A stretch of DNA of 64,000 bases from Reyranella massiliensis 521 (lineage in GTDB: Bacteria; Pseudomonadota; Alphaproteobacteria; Reyranellales; Reyranellaceae). The notes beneath the pieces are model-generated. The model saw only the letters and a list, made by a program, of their open reading frames with translations, was not told the DNA's origin and searched no databases. Made by a program: the position numbers and the translations under genes. The DNA is taken from contig CAMAYC010000007.1 of assembly GCA_945862125.1 (NCBI GenBank), positions 1 to 64,000 on the forward strand, read 5' to 3'. Each line of letters opens with the position of its first letter. The stretch's first letter is position 1. Positions 27,493-38,251 of the stretch are shown here, piece after piece.

Positions 27493-28001
27493 ACCTTCAC
27501 TCGTTGCAGATTTGTGCGCCTGGCGCGGGCCTCCTCGGCGAACTTGTCGAGGTAGCGCAGGCGAAGGAGCGCCTTTCTGATGGCGGCGTTGTCGTGGCGC
27601 AAGAACAAAGTCCCGAGACCTTTTAGCGCCTGTTGCATGTCCTCGCGCGCTTGCGCGGCCAAGGCGTCGACCGCCTCCGGCGTGGCCGCCTCTTGCAGCG
27701 CCTCACGCGCTTCCATTGCCTCCATCAGGAGGTCGGGATCGTCGATCGTCTTGCCGTCACCCGGCAGTTCGACGCCGTTCAGTTCGGCAAGATAGAAAGC
27801 CCGCGACAGCGGGTCCTTCAATATCCGGTAGGCATCGTTCAGACCTGCCGCTTCGCTCGATGCCTTTGCCCGCTCCTCGGGCGGGCGGGCGACGAAGCGA
27901 TCCGGGTGCCATTGCCGCTGGGCCGCGAAATAGACCCGGTCGAGCGTCGCGGGCTCCAGATCGAGCGCCGCCGGCAATCCCAGCCGCGCGAAGTGATCCA
28001 T
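27489..28001 (-). CDS. hscB: HscB J-domain co-chaperone
   Basis: The 170-residue protein starts [20 protein letters not shown], typical of HscB, with the J-domain HPD triad in [20 protein letters not shown] near residue 32. The C-terminal three-helix IscU-binding region includes [18 protein letters not shown]. HscB delivers IscU to HscA and stimulates its ATPase. It overlaps hscA by four bases and lies nine bases after iscA. Confidence 0.93.
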   Translation of the reverse strand: MDHFARLGLPAALDLEPATLDRVYFAAQRQWHPDRFVARPPEERAKASSEAAGLNDAYRILKDPLSRAFYLAELNGVELPGDGKTIDDPDLLMEAMEAREALQEAATPEAVDALAAQAREDMQQALKGLGTLFLRHDNAAIRKALLRLRYLDKFAEEARARRTNLQRVKV

Positions 28002-28010
28002 GGCTCTGCT

Positions 28011-28427
28011 TCAGACGTGGAAGGATTCGCCGCAGCCGCAGCGGCCCTTCTCGTTCGGATTCCTGAACACGAACCCCGACTTCAGCTTCTCTTCCTCGTA
28101 GTCCATCTCTGTGCCAATCAGGAACAGCGAGGCCTTGGGGTCGATCAGCAGCTTGATGCCGCCGGCTTCCACGACCTCGTCCATCGGCTGTTGGGCATCG
28201 GCGAACTCGAGCGTGTAGCTCATCCCCGAGCAACCCTTCGTGCGCACGCCTATGCGGATGCCGGCGGTCGGCTTGCCGCGACCATCGATCAGCGCCTTGA
28301 CGCGCTCGGCAGCGGCCGGCGTCACCGACATCACCTGCGGGCGCGGCCGGCGGACGCGCGGCACGGTGGGTCCGGGAGCCGGTGCCGCCGCGGCTGTGGC
28401 GGGCGGGGATGTTTCGGTTGTGCTCAT
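28011..28427 (-). CDS. iscA: IscA A-type Fe-S carrier
   Basis: The 138-residue protein has the three A-type cysteines in TKGCSGMSYTLEF and KGRCGCGESFHV. The core domain starts near residue 33 (VMSVTPAAAERVKALIDG). The first 32 residues are an Ala/Pro-rich, Arg-rich extension absent from E. coli IscA, so this protein is about 30 residues longer than usual. A later start at Met33 is conceivable. IscA carries or delivers clusters to apo-proteins. It is the fifth gene of the operon counted from iscR. Confidence 0.92.
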   Translation of the reverse strand: MSTTETSPPATAAAAPAPGPTVPRVRRPRPQVMSVTPAAAERVKALIDGRGKPTAGIRIGVRTKGCSGMSYTLEFADAQQPMDEVVEAGGIKLLIDPKASLFLIGTEMDYEEEKLKSGFVFRNPNEKGRCGCGESFHV

Positions 28428-28454
28428 GACACTCTGCTCCGAACTTTTCCGCTG

Positions 28455-28865
28455 CTACTTGGCAGCTTCCTGGGGCTCGTCCTTCTTGCCGGCCTTGGCG
28501 CGATAGTCTGCAATCGCCGCCTTGATCGCGTCCTCGGCCAGTACCGAGCAGTGGATCTTCACCGGCGGGAGCGCCAGATGGCGCGCGATGTCGGTGTTCT
28601 TGATCGTCTCGGCCTCGTCGATGGTCTTGCCCTTGACCCACTCGGTGACGAGCGAGCTGGAGGCGATCGCCGAGCCGCAGCCGAAGGTCTTGAACTTGGC
28701 ATCCTCGATCAGCCCGTCGGCGCCGACCTTGATCTGCAGCTTCATGACGTCGCCGCAGGCTGGCGCACCGACCAGACCCGTGCCGACATCCTCGGCGTTC
28801 TTGTCGAGCGAGCCGATATTGCGGGGGTTCTCGTAGTGGTCGAGCAGCTTTTCGCTGTAGGCCAT
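28455..28865 (-). CDS. iscU: IscU Fe-S cluster scaffold
   Basis: The 136-residue scaffold follows GAGGAG. The three cluster cysteines and the conserved Asp are all present: GAPACGDVMKLQIKV, FKTFGCGSAIASSSLVTEW and LPPVKIHCSVLAEDAI. The LPPVK sequence is the HscA recognition site. The N-terminus YSEKLLDHYENPRNIGSLDK is nearly canonical. It lies 40 bases after iscS. Confidence 0.96.
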   Translation of the reverse strand: MAYSEKLLDHYENPRNIGSLDKNAEDVGTGLVGAPACGDVMKLQIKVGADGLIEDAKFKTFGCGSAIASSSLVTEWVKGKTIDEAETIKNTDIARHLALPPVKIHCSVLAEDAIKAAIADYRAKAGKKDEPQEAAK

Positions 28866-28905
28866 GACACTCTCCTCAAAATCTCAATTCAAACCTTCGA
28901 CGGGC

Positions 28906-30144
28906 CTAGTGGGCGGCCCATTCGATGGACTTGATGTCGATTCCCTCCTGGGACATTTCCCAGAGTGGGCTCATTTCGCGCAACTTGGTGACATGGTGCA
29001 CCAGCTCTTCAACGGCGGTGTCGACCTCATGCTCCGTCGTGAACCGGCCGAGGCCGATCCGCAGAGACGTGTGCGCCATCTCCTCTTCGACGCCGAGCGC
29101 CCGCAGCACGTAGCTGGGCTCGAGCGAGGCCGAAGTGCAGGCCGAGCCTGAAGACACCGACAGGTTCTTGATCCCCATCATCAGCGACTCGCCTTCGACA
29201 TGGGCGAAGCTGATGTTGAGATTGCCGGGTATGCGCTGTTCGAGGTCGCCGTTGACGTAGATTTCCTTCAGCTTGGCGTTCAGGCCCTTCAACATGCGGT
29301 CGCGCAGCTTGGTGAGGCGCACGGCCTCGCCGTCCATTTCCTTCATGCAGATCTCGGCTGCCTCGCCGAGACCGACGCAGAGCGGCGTCGGCAACGTGCC
29401 CGAGCGGAAGCCGCGCTCCTGGCCGCCGCCCACGATCATCGCGACCAGCCGCACGCGCGGCTTGCGACGGACGTAAAGCGCACCGATGCCCTTGGGGCCG
29501 TAGATCTTGTGTCCAGAGATGCTCATGAGGTCGATGTTCATCGCCTCGACGTCGAGCGGGATCTTGCCGGCCGCCTGGGCCGCGTCGGTGTGGAAGAAGG
29601 CGCCCTTCTCGCGGCAGATCTTGCCGATCTCGGCGAGCGGCTGGATGACGCCGATCTCGTTGTTCACAGCCATGATCGAGACGAGCACCGTCTTGTCGGT
29701 GACGGCCGACCGCAATTCTTCGAGATCGACGAGACCGTCCTTCTTCACCGGCAGGTAGGTGACGTCGAAGCCCTGCTGCTCGAGGTGGCGGCAGGTATCG
29801 AGGACGCACTTGTGCTCGGTGACCGTGGTGACGATGTGATTGCGCCGGTCCTTGTAGAACTCGGCCACGCCCTTGATTGCGAGATTGTTCGACTCGGTGG
29901 CGCCCGACGTGAAGATGACTTCCTTCTCGTCCGCACCGATCAGCTTGGCGACCTGGCCACGTGCCTTCTCGACGCCCTCCTCGGCTTCCCATCCGTAGCT
30001 GTGGCTGCGTGAGCCCGGATTGCCGAACTTGTAGGTGAAGTAAGGCATCATCGCTTCCAGGACGCGCGGGTCCATCGGCGTCGTGGCCTGGTAGTCGAGG
30101 TAGATCGGCTGGTCGTTGCGCCGGATCTGGGCAATGGCGGTCAT
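28906..30144 (-). CDS. iscS: IscS cysteine desulfurase
   Basis: The 412-residue type I desulfurase carries the PLP lysine in [12 protein letters not shown] and the mobile catalytic cysteine in [20 protein letters not shown]. Other canonical parts are [14 protein letters not shown] and the C-terminal [20 protein letters not shown], which binds IscU. It generates persulfide for IscU and for the tRNA thiolation relays. It is the second desulfurase of the operon, 18 bases after the paralogue. Confidence 0.96.
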   Translation of the reverse strand: MTAIAQIRRNDQPIYLDYQATTPMDPRVLEAMMPYFTYKFGNPGSRSHSYGWEAEEGVEKARGQVAKLIGADEKEVIFTSGATESNNLAIKGVAEFYKDRRNHIVTTVTEHKCVLDTCRHLEQQGFDVTYLPVKKDGLVDLEELRSAVTDKTVLVSIMAVNNEIGVIQPLAEIGKICREKGAFFHTDAAQAAGKIPLDVEAMNIDLMSISGHKIYGPKGIGALYVRRKPRVRLVAMIVGGGQERGFRSGTLPTPLCVGLGEAAEICMKEMDGEAVRLTKLRDRMLKGLNAKLKEIYVNGDLEQRIPGNLNISFAHVEGESLMMGIKNLSVSSGSACTSASLEPSYVLRALGVEEEMAHTSLRIGLGRFTTEHEVDTAVEELVHHVTKLREMSPLWEMSQEGIDIKSIEWAAH

Positions 30145-30162
30145 GCTAACCCCTTGAAAATC

Positions 30163-31281
30163 CTAGGCCGCGCGGGCTTGGTCAATATCCGAGCGTCCCA
30201 CTCGGATATATAGGTCCCGCCATGCGGCGATCAAGCGTTCGATATCCTCCGAAACGGTATTCCAGCCGAAGCTGATTCTAAGAGCCGTCTCGGCTTCGGC
30301 AGGTTCCACGCCCATGGCCAGAAGTACCGCTGAACGTGTCACCTTGCCCGAGGAACAGGCAGCGCCCGCCGACACACAAATGCCGGCCAGATCGAAGGCC
30401 ATGACCTGGGTCTCGGCCCGCACGCCCGGCATCGAAATGCAGGTCGTATTGGGCAAACGATCGGCGCCCGCACCGTAGACCCGGGCCGCCGGCGCAATCT
30501 CGAGCAACGTCCTCTCGAGCAGATTGCGCCATTCCGTCGTCGCGAGGCCGCTGTTCGCTTCCATCGCCGCGACCCCGAAGCCGGAAATCCCGGCCAGGTT
30601 TTCCGTCCCGGCGCGACGATTGGATTCCTGTCCGCCGCCGAGACGATCCGGCACGAAGGGAGCACCATCACGCACCACCAACGCGCCGACGCCCGACGGG
30701 CCGCCCAGCTTGTGGGCCGACAGGCTGAGGTAATCGACCCCTAGGCCGCGAAAATCGACGGGCACCTTGCCCGCCCCCTGCACGGCGTCGCAATGCACCA
30801 GTGCGCCGGCGGCGCGCGCCAAGCGCACCACGTCGGCGATCGGCTGCAGCACACCGGTCTCGTTGTTGGCGAACATCACCGAAACCAAAGCGGGCTCGGC
30901 GGACGCCGCCAGACTCTTCTCCAGACTGCCAAGGTCGATGATGCCGTAGCCATCGACCGGTACGATTTCCATGCCGCGGGCTGCCTTCAACACACTGTCG
31001 TGCTCGACCGACGACACCATCACGCGCTTGCGGCCTGCCCCGGCAAGGGCCGAATTGTTGGCTTCTGTGCCGCCCGACGTAAAGACGATCTCCGTCGGTC
31101 GTGCGCCGATCAGCGTCGCCACCTGCCGCCGCGCGGCATCGACACGCGCGCGTGCCGTTCGACCGGAACGATGCACCGACGAAGGATTGCCACCCGCCTG
31201 CAGTGCCTCGACCATGGCGTCGAACGCCGCCGGCCGGAGCGGGCTGGTGGCGTTGTGGTCGAGATAGGCGAAAGCAGACAT
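30163..31281 (-). CDS. second cysteine desulfurase (NifS/IscS-like paralogue)
   Basis: The 372-residue enzyme is clearly homologous to IscS but divergent. The PLP lysine is in SLSAHKLGGPSGVGALVV, and the cysteine loop is shorter, SAGAACSSGKVTRSAVLLAM. It starts AYLDHNATSPLRPAAFDAM and lacks the IscS C-terminal IscU-binding tail. Gene order iscR - this gene - iscS - iscU recurs in some alphaproteobacteria; its separate job is unclear. It might feed a different acceptor, such as a thiouridylase relay. It begins 10 bases after iscR, so it shares the IscR-controlled transcript. Confidence 0.92.
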   Translation of the reverse strand: MSAFAYLDHNATSPLRPAAFDAMVEALQAGGNPSSVHRSGRTARARVDAARRQVATLIGARPTEIVFTSGGTEANNSALAGAGRKRVMVSSVEHDSVLKAARGMEIVPVDGYGIIDLGSLEKSLAASAEPALVSVMFANNETGVLQPIADVVRLARAAGALVHCDAVQGAGKVPVDFRGLGVDYLSLSAHKLGGPSGVGALVVRDGAPFVPDRLGGGQESNRRAGTENLAGISGFGVAAMEANSGLATTEWRNLLERTLLEIAPAARVYGAGADRLPNTTCISMPGVRAETQVMAFDLAGICVSAGAACSSGKVTRSAVLLAMGVEPAEAETALRISFGWNTVSEDIERLIAAWRDLYIRVGRSDIDQARAA

Positions 31282-31291
31282 GGGTACGGGC

Positions 31292-31768
31292 TTAACTGGC
31301 AGCGGCCATCGTATCGGACTTGGCGACTGGGCTCGGCGCTTCGACCAGCCGGGTGCTGATCTTGCGATCGAGCACGTCGAGCAGAGTCACCGAGCTCAGG
31401 AAGGCGTGGATCTGGTTGCCCAGCTCCTCCCAAAGATCGTGAGTCAGACACTTGCTTCGATCTGCGCGGCAGCCCGCCTCTCCCATTTCGGTACAGCGCG
31501 TGGCGCTGATGGGCTCATCGACCGCCAGAATGATCTCGGATACCCGGGTCTCGGCTGAGCCGTGCGCCAGGCGATACCCACCGCCAGGACCGCGCACGCT
31601 CTTCACCAGGCCTGCGCGCCGCAGCCGCGCAAAGAGCTGCTCCAGATATGACAGCGAGATTTCCTGCCGGGTCGCGATATCCGATAAAGATACAGGCTTT
31701 GCCTGCGCGTGACGGGCCAAATCGACCATCGCCATGACGGCGTAACGTCCCTTGGTGCTGAGCTTCAC
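31292..31768 (-). CDS. iscR: IscR Rrf2-family Fe-S cluster regulator
   Basis: I choose the GTG at 31768 because GAGGAGG precedes it and the canonical KLSTKGRYAVMAMVDLARHA follows, giving 158 residues; the frame extends upstream without conservation. The winged helix is followed by LSYLEQLFARLRRAGLVKSV and RGPGGGYRLAH. The cluster ligands are RCTEMGEAGC, ADRSKC and the following LTHDLW with its His. Spacing between the cysteines (7 and 6) is one longer than E. coli at both steps. It senses [2Fe-2S] status and regulates the operon it leads. Confidence 0.93.
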   Translation of the reverse strand: MKLSTKGRYAVMAMVDLARHAQAKPVSLSDIATRQEISLSYLEQLFARLRRAGLVKSVRGPGGGYRLAHGSAETRVSEIILAVDEPISATRCTEMGEAGCRADRSKCLTHDLWEELGNQIHAFLSSVTLLDVLDRKISTRLVEAPSPVAKSDTMAAAS

Positions 31769-31897
31769 AGCATCCTCCTCGTGCCGGCGCCTGCCGGTTA
31801 CCGTTACCGAATGCCTAAAGGTCTTGAAAACCAAGGCACTACTAAGATATTCCAACCCCCAACACGGGAACTGGGGAAAAACCAACTTACCGGGTAG

Positions 31898-31930
31898 GAC
31901 TTAGTTAGTCCGAGTAGTTTGGTCAAGTAT
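31898..31930 (-). promoter_or_regulatory. putative iscR operon promoter with IscR-like box
   Basis: On the minus strand ATACTTGACCAAACTACTCG leads into GACTAACTAAGTC. TTGACC (31926-31921) is a good -35 box; a -10 about 17 bases on (TAAGTC) is poor, as is common for activator- or repressor-controlled promoters. The CTTGAC-C-AA...CTCGGA arrangement resembles reported alphaproteobacterial IscR boxes, from memory. The leader to the GTG is about 125 bases. This is a suggestion, not an established site. Confidence 0.4.
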
Positions 31931-32003
31931 CAAGATTCCCCTATAAGACAGCACACCTTTGGCCCCGTCGGATGGTCCAAACGGGTGATTAACCGGAGCC
32001 TCC

Positions 32004-32678
32004 ATGCCTGATGTGATGTTTACCGGACCCGAGGGTCGCCTTGAGGGCCGCTATCACCAGAGCAAGGAAGAGCACGCCCCGATTGCCCTGATATTGCATC
32101 CTCACCCGCAGTACGGCGGGACGATGAACCACAAGGTCGTCTTTTCGCTGTTCCACGTCTTCGTAAACCGGGGCTTTTCCGTCCTGCGCTTCAATACCCG
32201 CGGCGTTGGCCGCAGCCAGGGCCGGTTCGACAACGGCATGGGCGAGTTGAGCGACGCCGCTGCCGCGCTGGACTGGCTGCAGAGCATGAATGCCGATGCC
32301 AAGTCGTGCTGGATCGCCGGTTACTCGTTCGGCGCCTGGATCGGTATGCAGTTGCTGATGCGCCGCCCCGAGATCGACTGCTTCATCTCGGTGTCGCCGC
32401 CGGCCAACTCCTACGATTTCACCTTCCTCGCACCTTGCCCCGCCTCCGGCCTGATCGTGGGCGCAGAGAAGGACGAGGTGGTGCCGCTCGCCGACATCCA
32501 GAAGCTGGTGGCGCGGCTTTCGCTGCAGAAGGGCATCACCGTCGAGTCGCGCACCGTGAAGGGCGCCAACCACTTTTTCCACGACTCACTCGACAAGCTC
32601 GCGGTCGATGTCGACAGGTACGTCGCCAAGAGCCTGCTCACTCCGCCGGGCCGCGCGACGAGCAACAAGGAACCCTGA
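32004..32678 (+). CDS. alpha/beta hydrolase (COG2945 type)
   Basis: The 224-residue protein starts after CCGGAG. Its alpha/beta-hydrolase features are the HPHPQYGGTMNHKVV oxyanion region, the nucleophile elbow GYSFGAWIG (Ser in GxSxG near residue 109), EKDEVVPLADIQ with the acid, and the catalytic His in GANHFFHDSLD. The HPHP...G-M-N pattern marks the COG2945 group, small hydrolases of unknown physiological substrate. It is divergent from iscR, with a 235-base intergenic region between. Confidence 0.85.
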   Translation: MPDVMFTGPEGRLEGRYHQSKEEHAPIALILHPHPQYGGTMNHKVVFSLFHVFVNRGFSVLRFNTRGVGRSQGRFDNGMGELSDAAAALDWLQSMNADAKSCWIAGYSFGAWIGMQLLMRRPEIDCFISVSPPANSYDFTFLAPCPASGLIVGAEKDEVVPLADIQKLVARLSLQKGITVESRTVKGANHFFHDSLDKLAVDVDRYVAKSLLTPPGRATSNKEP

Positions 32679-32681
32679 CGC

Positions 32682-33764
32682 CTACGGCAAATGCAGCGTG
32701 CCGCCGGTCAGCGGCCGAGGTGCACCCGTCGTCGTCGGAAAGGTGAGCGGTAGGCCGCGCAGCGAGCGCACCGCCAGGAATCCGAACGCGTGAGCCTCAA
32801 GCCCATCGCCGTCCCACCCGAGGTCGGCTGCGGTCACGACCTTGCCGCGCGTCTCCTCTGCGATCATCCGCAACAGAGTCGGATTACGTGCCCCGCCGCC
32901 GCAGATCACCCATTGCGTGACAGGCGCGGGGAAATGCCGGGCCGCAAGGGCAAGCGCATGCGCCGTACCGGCGGTCAACGTGGCGGCGCCATCGGCGGCA
33001 CCCAGACCTTCTGCCCAGGCATCGCTGAAGTCGCCGCGATCGAGCGACTTGGGCGGTAGCCGCGCAAAGAAGCGATGCTCGCTGAAGCGCGCCAGCCTCG
33101 TGCGGTCGACCGCGCCCGTCGCCGCCAGCATACCGTCCTTGTCGTAGCGCTGGCCGGCGCGGCGCATGCACCAATCGTCGATCGGCCCGTTGCCCGGCCC
33201 CGTATCGAACGCCAGGAGCGATTCGTCGGCGCCGACCCACGTCACGTTGGCGACACCGCCGACATTCACCACGGCAAGCGGTCGCGGCAGGTTGCGCGAG
33301 AGGGCTGCATGGTAGATGGGCACCAGGGGAGCGCCCTGCCCGCCCGCCGCCACGTCGGCGCCGCGCAGGTCGTTGACCACGCGCACGCCCAATAAACGCG
33401 CCAGCGCCGCACCATCGCCGATCTGCCAGGTGAAGCGCCTTTCCGGCCGATGCGTGATCGTCTGGCCGTGGAAGCCCACGAGGTCGATGGTCGAAAGCGC
33501 AATGCCCTGTTCAGCCGACCAGCGCTGCACGGCCGCCGCGTGCGCTTCCGTCACGGCCTGCTCGGCGGCGCGGGTGACGTCGGAAGAAAGCTCGGCGCCG
33601 AAAGCTGCGCGAATCAAGCCCCGCATGTCGTCGGCATAGGGCACGGTGAGGCAAGGCCCGAGGGCGGAGATGCGCTCCCCGTCCGTCTCGATCAGGGCCA
33701 CATCGACGCCGTCGACCGAGGTGCCGCTCATCAGGCCGAGTGTGCGCAGAGGAGATGAAGGCAT
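32682..33764 (-). CDS. anmK: anhydro-N-acetylmuramic acid kinase AnmK
   Basis: The 360-residue kinase has the ATP-phosphate motif [20 protein letters not shown] at residue 8, [15 protein letters not shown], a central [14 protein letters not shown] and the second phosphate-binding [16 protein letters not shown]. It phosphorylates and hydrolyses anhydro-MurNAc released during peptidoglycan recycling. AnmK and tyrS are divergent neighbours in many alphaproteobacteria, as here. It ends three bases from the convergent hydrolase gene. Confidence 0.95.
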   Translation of the reverse strand: MPSSPLRTLGLMSGTSVDGVDVALIETDGERISALGPCLTVPYADDMRGLIRAAFGAELSSDVTRAAEQAVTEAHAAAVQRWSAEQGIALSTIDLVGFHGQTITHRPERRFTWQIGDGAALARLLGVRVVNDLRGADVAAGGQGAPLVPIYHAALSRNLPRPLAVVNVGGVANVTWVGADESLLAFDTGPGNGPIDDWCMRRAGQRYDKDGMLAATGAVDRTRLARFSEHRFFARLPPKSLDRGDFSDAWAEGLGAADGAATLTAGTAHALALAARHFPAPVTQWVICGGGARNPTLLRMIAEETRGKVVTAADLGWDGDGLEAHAFGFLAVRSLRGLPLTFPTTTGAPRPLTGGTLHLP

Positions 33765-33820
33765 GGCGGGAATGTGTTACACCCCGGCCCCTTCACGGAC
33801 AATGCGAGTCGAGCGGCGAG

Positions 33821-35029
33821 ATGACGGGTTTCAAGTCGGATTTCATGCGTGTCGTGCACGAGCGCGGCATGGTGCACCAGTGCAGCGACACGGCACGGCT
33901 GGACGAGATGCTGTCGAGCGGCACCCGCACGGCGTATATCGGCTTCGACTGCACGGCCGACTCGCTGCACGTCGGCCACCTGCTGCAGGTCATGCTGTTG
34001 CGCTGGTGGCAGAAGACCGGCCACAAGCCGATCGCGCTGATGGGCGGCGGCACCACCAAGGTCGGCGACCCGTCGGGCCGCGACGAGACGCGCCAGCTGC
34101 TCACGACCGAGCAGATCGACGCCAACATGGCGAGCATCAAGGCGAGCTTCGCCAATTATCTGAAATTCGGCAGCGGCCCGACCGATGCGGTGATGGCCAA
34201 CAACGCCGACTGGCTCGACACCCTGCTCTACATTCCGCTGTTGCGCGACGTCGGCCGGCACTTCTCGGTCAACCGCATGCTGACCATGGATTCGGTGAAG
34301 CTTCGGCTGGATCGCGACCAGCCGCTGAGCTTCCTCGAATTCAACTACATGATCCTGCAGTCGTACGATTTTGTGGAGCTGCACAAGCGGCACAACTGCA
34401 TCGTGCAGATGGGCGGCTCCGACCAGTGGGGCAACATCGTGATGGGCGCCGATCTCGGCCGCCGCATGGAAGGCGCTGAACTGTTCGCGCTGACCTCACC
34501 GCTGCTCGCCACGGCCTCGGGGGCAAAGATGGGCAAGACCGCGGCCGGCGCGGTGTGGCTCAAGGCCGAGCGTCTGAACCCGTTCGATTTCTGGCAGTAC
34601 TGGCGCAACACCGAAGATGCCGACGTCGGACGCTTCCTGAAACTCTTCACCGACTTGCCGCTCGACGAGATCGCGCGGCTGGAGAAGCTCGGCGGCGAAG
34701 AGATCAACGAAGCCAAGAAGATCCTGGCGACCGAGGTGACCCGCCTCGCCCACGGCGACGAAGCCGCCAAGGGTGAGACGCTGCCGGTCATCGACATCGC
34801 GCGCGCCAGGCTCGCGGCGGGTATCGCCGCATTCGAGCTGTTCCATGACGCCGGGCTGGCCGAAAGCCGGACCGAGGCGCGCAAGTTGATCAAGGGTGGT
34901 GGCGGCCGCCTGAACGACAAGCCTATCGCCTCGGACACGGCCATGGTGAAGGAGGGCGACCTCGACGGCTCGGGCACGCTGAAACTGTCGGCCGGCCGCA
35001 AGCGGCACGTGCTGGTGCGCGCCGTCTAG
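33821..35029 (+). CDS. tyrS: tyrosyl-tRNA synthetase
   Basis: The ATG at 33821 gives 402 residues; the frame extends upstream without family similarity. Class I motifs are HIGH-type [13 protein letters not shown] near residue 48 and KMSKS-type [10 protein letters not shown] near 231, with Tyr-pocket residues in AYIGFDCTA and [14 protein letters not shown]. The C-terminal S4-like RNA-binding domain includes [18 protein letters not shown]. It charges tRNA-Tyr. Its TAG stop overlaps that of the convergent AsmA-like gene within CTAG. Confidence 0.96.
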   Translation: MTGFKSDFMRVVHERGMVHQCSDTARLDEMLSSGTRTAYIGFDCTADSLHVGHLLQVMLLRWWQKTGHKPIALMGGGTTKVGDPSGRDETRQLLTTEQIDANMASIKASFANYLKFGSGPTDAVMANNADWLDTLLYIPLLRDVGRHFSVNRMLTMDSVKLRLDRDQPLSFLEFNYMILQSYDFVELHKRHNCIVQMGGSDQWGNIVMGADLGRRMEGAELFALTSPLLATASGAKMGKTAAGAVWLKAERLNPFDFWQYWRNTEDADVGRFLKLFTDLPLDEIARLEKLGGEEINEAKKILATEVTRLAHGDEAAKGETLPVIDIARARLAAGIAAFELFHDAGLAESRTEARKLIKGGGGRLNDKPIASDTAMVKEGDLDGSGTLKLSAGRKRHVLVRAV

Positions 35030-38000
35030 GGCGCTCGATTCTTTTCCGTGTTCGGCGGCGCCGGCGTGCTGCTGTCAGGCGGCGCGTTGAATATCTCGCG
35101 CAGCACGCCGGGCGTGACCGCCGACATCATGCTGACGTTGCTCTTGAGATCGTCGAACGGCCCCTCGAGGCTGTAGGAGATTGCAAACAGGCCGCCGTCC
35201 TTGCCACCGGTGAGCAGCGGACCGAGCAACGGCACGTTGGACAGAAGGTTGTTGAGGGCGAAGGCCGGCACCACCACGCCGCGCAACTGCGCCGTCTCGT
35301 TGGCGAGATCGAGCCAACCCTGGGTCGTCAGGCCGATCGAGCGGCCGCTGGTCCGCCCGTTCCTCACGTCGATGCGGTCGCCGACCTTATTGATTTTGGC
35401 TTCGAGGCCGTCGAATTGCTGGGTAGCGTCACCGGCCCGGCCGAGGCCCTCGATCGCGGCGTTCAGCGTGCCAACGTCGGGCCGTGGCTTGACCGCCTGC
35501 ATGCGGTACGGACCCACCTTGAGCGTGCCTTCGAGCGGCGGATCGGCCCAGACGTCGTTGAAGCGGCCTTCGATGTGGAGATAGCCGCCCACCAGCCCGT
35601 CGATCCAGCCGGCGTCCTTCAGCAATTGCCCAAAATCGGCAACGTAGAAGAACAGAGTGCGGTTCGTGCCGGCCGGGGTGATGCGAAATGTCGACCCCTT
35701 GCCGCCACCCAGCGTCATGTCGGCCGAAGCGATGCGCTCGCCAATAAGCTCCAGCCGGCCGTTGAGGTAGCCGAGCGTGCCGCGCTTCACCAGGATCTGA
35801 TCCAGCTGGACTACGACCTTCGTGCTGGCACGTGCCGTCGCGGCAGCACCCTTGGGTTCCTTCGCCGCCATTTCGTCACGCGCCTTCAGCATGTTGCGCA
35901 CGCGCTGCAGTTCCAGTGACTTGCCCTTGAGATTGAGTTCCACGCCGCCAGGACCACGCTTCCAGTCGACAGCGATGTCGGTCTGCCCGATCCTGACCTG
36001 CTGCAAGGTGATCTGCTGCACGGCATTGTCGCCGGAGAACCGCACCTGCCCCTTGCCCTGGAGGCCGTTGCCGCGTCCCTCGAAGTCGGCAGTCGTGAGC
36101 TTGCCACCCGTTGCGATCTTGAGCGCCATCGTGAGCTGGCCGTCGGCGCCCGGGTCCTTGGTCCAGGACAGGGGCTGGACCGCAAGTTTGGCTGCCTTGA
36201 GATCGAAGCGGCCGGTCACCTCACCGGTCCCGTTTGGCGCCACCTGATACTGCAACGCGACCCCGACAGGCCCCGTGACGTAGGGTTCCGGCGACGGAAA
36301 TCCCGCCTTCGGCATGAGAGCTGCGGGCAGCGTACCCTTCAATTCGTAGCGACGACGGAAGGGCGCCTTGGTCCCGTAGAGTTCACGCCAGCCGATCTCT
36401 ACGGCGTGCCCGTCGAGCTTGCCGGTCCCCGTGATGCTGAGTTCCGAGCCGCCATACTTCACGCGGGCCACACCATCGCTTAGATCGACGTCGCCCAACG
36501 CGTCTCTCAACGAAAAGCCCCGCAGCTCCGCGTCCGCCCTGATCTCGATGTCGGCCACCGCCAGCGCTTCGATGAGAGGAAAGGTCAGACCGATATCGAC
36601 AGTCACATCCCCGCCGACCCGCCTGTAGTCGTAGACGACATCCTTCGGCAACCCGAGCTGGCGCCGCGCAAGGAACTGGGCAACCCGGGGGGCCGGGCCG
36701 GCGATGGCAAGCTGAATGTTGGCGTGGGACACCGGCTGATCGATGCCGGTCAGGTCGATGGTCCCGTTAGTCAGACGCAAGCCCACGCTATTGCCGCTGG
36801 CCACGTCGAAATGCAGCATCTTGTCCTCGAAGCGGGCCTTGCCCGAGACGTCCTGCAATTCCGGCATGTGCGGCATGTAACGGACCTTCATGCCGCGGTA
36901 GTCCAGCAAACCGACCAGACGATCGACCTTGAGCTCGGAAATCTCGTTGCCCGGCGCACTCAGCGCAAACTCGGCGGCAGCATCGGCTTCGCCATTGCTC
37001 AAGTTGGCGAGCGCCCACTGTCGCCCGCCTGGCGCGAATTCCAGCGGCCAGTAGTCTCCGAGACGGCTGACGGGAATCTTGCGGACGTCGACTCGTCCAG
37101 TGAGGGTCTGGCCTTCCGGCTTCTTCATGCCGATGCCGGTGATCGACACTGTGGCGGCGCCGATGTCGAGCTCGATCTTTTCGATCCTGGCGGTATGCGA
37201 CGCGGCATCAACCAGTACCCGGGCATTGACCGTCCGCACCTGGTGAGTCACGGGCAACACACCCGGCAGCGTCACCTTGCCATTGCCTCCGTGGATATCG
37301 ATCTCGACGCTTCGGATTTCACCGCCGCCTGTCGCTTCGACACGCACCCGGCCGGACAGCGAAATGTCAATGCCACGCAGCAGGGCCGCGTCGGAAGACA
37401 CGTCAGCGAAGGTAAGGGGCTTCAATCCCTCGATGTTGGCCTCGACGAAAATGCGGCTGCGGTCGCGCGCATAGAAGCCCGACAGCGAAACGTCGATCGG
37501 CTCGCCGCCGCCATTGCTGAATCGGGCACTGGCGACAATGACGACGCCGCTGGCATCGCGCGTGAGGCGCGCCATCGCGGCCGGCGCCGTCCAGGCGACT
37601 CCGCTCTGCACGTCGCGCAGCGTGACCCGGGCGCGCTGAACCAATACGGTGTCGAGTTGTCCCAGCAGCGATGTCTGGTTCGGCTCGGCCATGAGCTGAT
37701 CGACCAGCAGGTCGACAATCTCGCCCTGGGACTTCGTGTCCGGGCTGGCAAGCACGCGCCGCAACATGCCGCCTTCACGCGCGACGTCGGCGTCGAGAGT
37801 CGGGCTGTCGATGAGAATCGACGTCGGCAGGAGCTTGCCACGGGCGACACTGCGAGGATCGAAGGAGAGCGAGACACTCGGCGCCGTGGCGATCTCTTCA
37901 CCTGAGACATTGCTGATCTTGAGGCCGGCCAGCACGAGCCGAACCGGCTGGCTGAGGCCGCTCCACTCGGCATAGATGCGATCGGCGTGAATCTTGATCT

Positions 38001-38163
38001 TGGCATCGGGAACGTCGAAGGTTTCCGCGACCCGTGACTTCAGGAAATCGAGATCGATCGGCCCGGCCATCAGGCGAAGTGCCGCAACGGCAACAAGCAC
38101 CCCCACGCCGATGACGAAACCGGCGGTAATACGCAGAGCGACGCGATAGGCTCTTCTGACCAA
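35026..38163 (-). CDS. AsmA/YhdP-like giant envelope protein
   Basis: This 1045-residue protein has one N-terminal membrane helix (about residues 8-32, [20 protein letters not shown]) and a long periplasmic portion made of repeated beta-strand elements. The C-terminal part, [40 protein letters not shown] and [20 protein letters not shown], is the AsmA-like C-terminus shared by the YhdP family. Related proteins are thought to bridge inner and outer membrane and move phospholipids. It is divergent from glnE. Exact orthology among the AsmA-like family is uncertain. Confidence 0.85.
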   Translation of the reverse strand: MVRRAYRVALRITAGFVIGVGVLVAVAALRLMAGPIDLDFLKSRVAETFDVPDAKIKIHADRIYAEWSGLSQPVRLVLAGLKISNVSGEEIATAPSVSLSFDPRSVARGKLLPTSILIDSPTLDADVAREGGMLRRVLASPDTKSQGEIVDLLVDQLMAEPNQTSLLGQLDTVLVQRARVTLRDVQSGVAWTAPAAMARLTRDASGVVIVASARFSNGGGEPIDVSLSGFYARDRSRIFVEANIEGLKPLTFADVSSDAALLRGIDISLSGRVRVEATGGGEIRSVEIDIHGGNGKVTLPGVLPVTHQVRTVNARVLVDAASHTARIEKIELDIGAATVSITGIGMKKPEGQTLTGRVDVRKIPVSRLGDYWPLEFAPGGRQWALANLSNGEADAAAEFALSAPGNEISELKVDRLVGLLDYRGMKVRYMPHMPELQDVSGKARFEDKMLHFDVASGNSVGLRLTNGTIDLTGIDQPVSHANIQLAIAGPAPRVAQFLARRQLGLPKDVVYDYRRVGGDVTVDIGLTFPLIEALAVADIEIRADAELRGFSLRDALGDVDLSDGVARVKYGGSELSITGTGKLDGHAVEIGWRELYGTKAPFRRRYELKGTLPAALMPKAGFPSPEPYVTGPVGVALQYQVAPNGTGEVTGRFDLKAAKLAVQPLSWTKDPGADGQLTMALKIATGGKLTTADFEGRGNGLQGKGQVRFSGDNAVQQITLQQVRIGQTDIAVDWKRGPGGVELNLKGKSLELQRVRNMLKARDEMAAKEPKGAAATARASTKVVVQLDQILVKRGTLGYLNGRLELIGERIASADMTLGGGKGSTFRITPAGTNRTLFFYVADFGQLLKDAGWIDGLVGGYLHIEGRFNDVWADPPLEGTLKVGPYRMQAVKPRPDVGTLNAAIEGLGRAGDATQQFDGLEAKINKVGDRIDVRNGRTSGRSIGLTTQGWLDLANETAQLRGVVVPAFALNNLLSNVPLLGPLLTGGKDGGLFAISYSLEGPFDDLKSNVSMMSAVTPGVLREIFNAPPDSSTPAPPNTEKNRAP

Positions 38164-38251
38164 AGGTCGATACTTCCAGCTTCTTGACGACGACGGCGCC
38201 CGCAGGCAAGCGTGCCAGGGACACCGACAACTTACCCGACCGCCGCAACCT

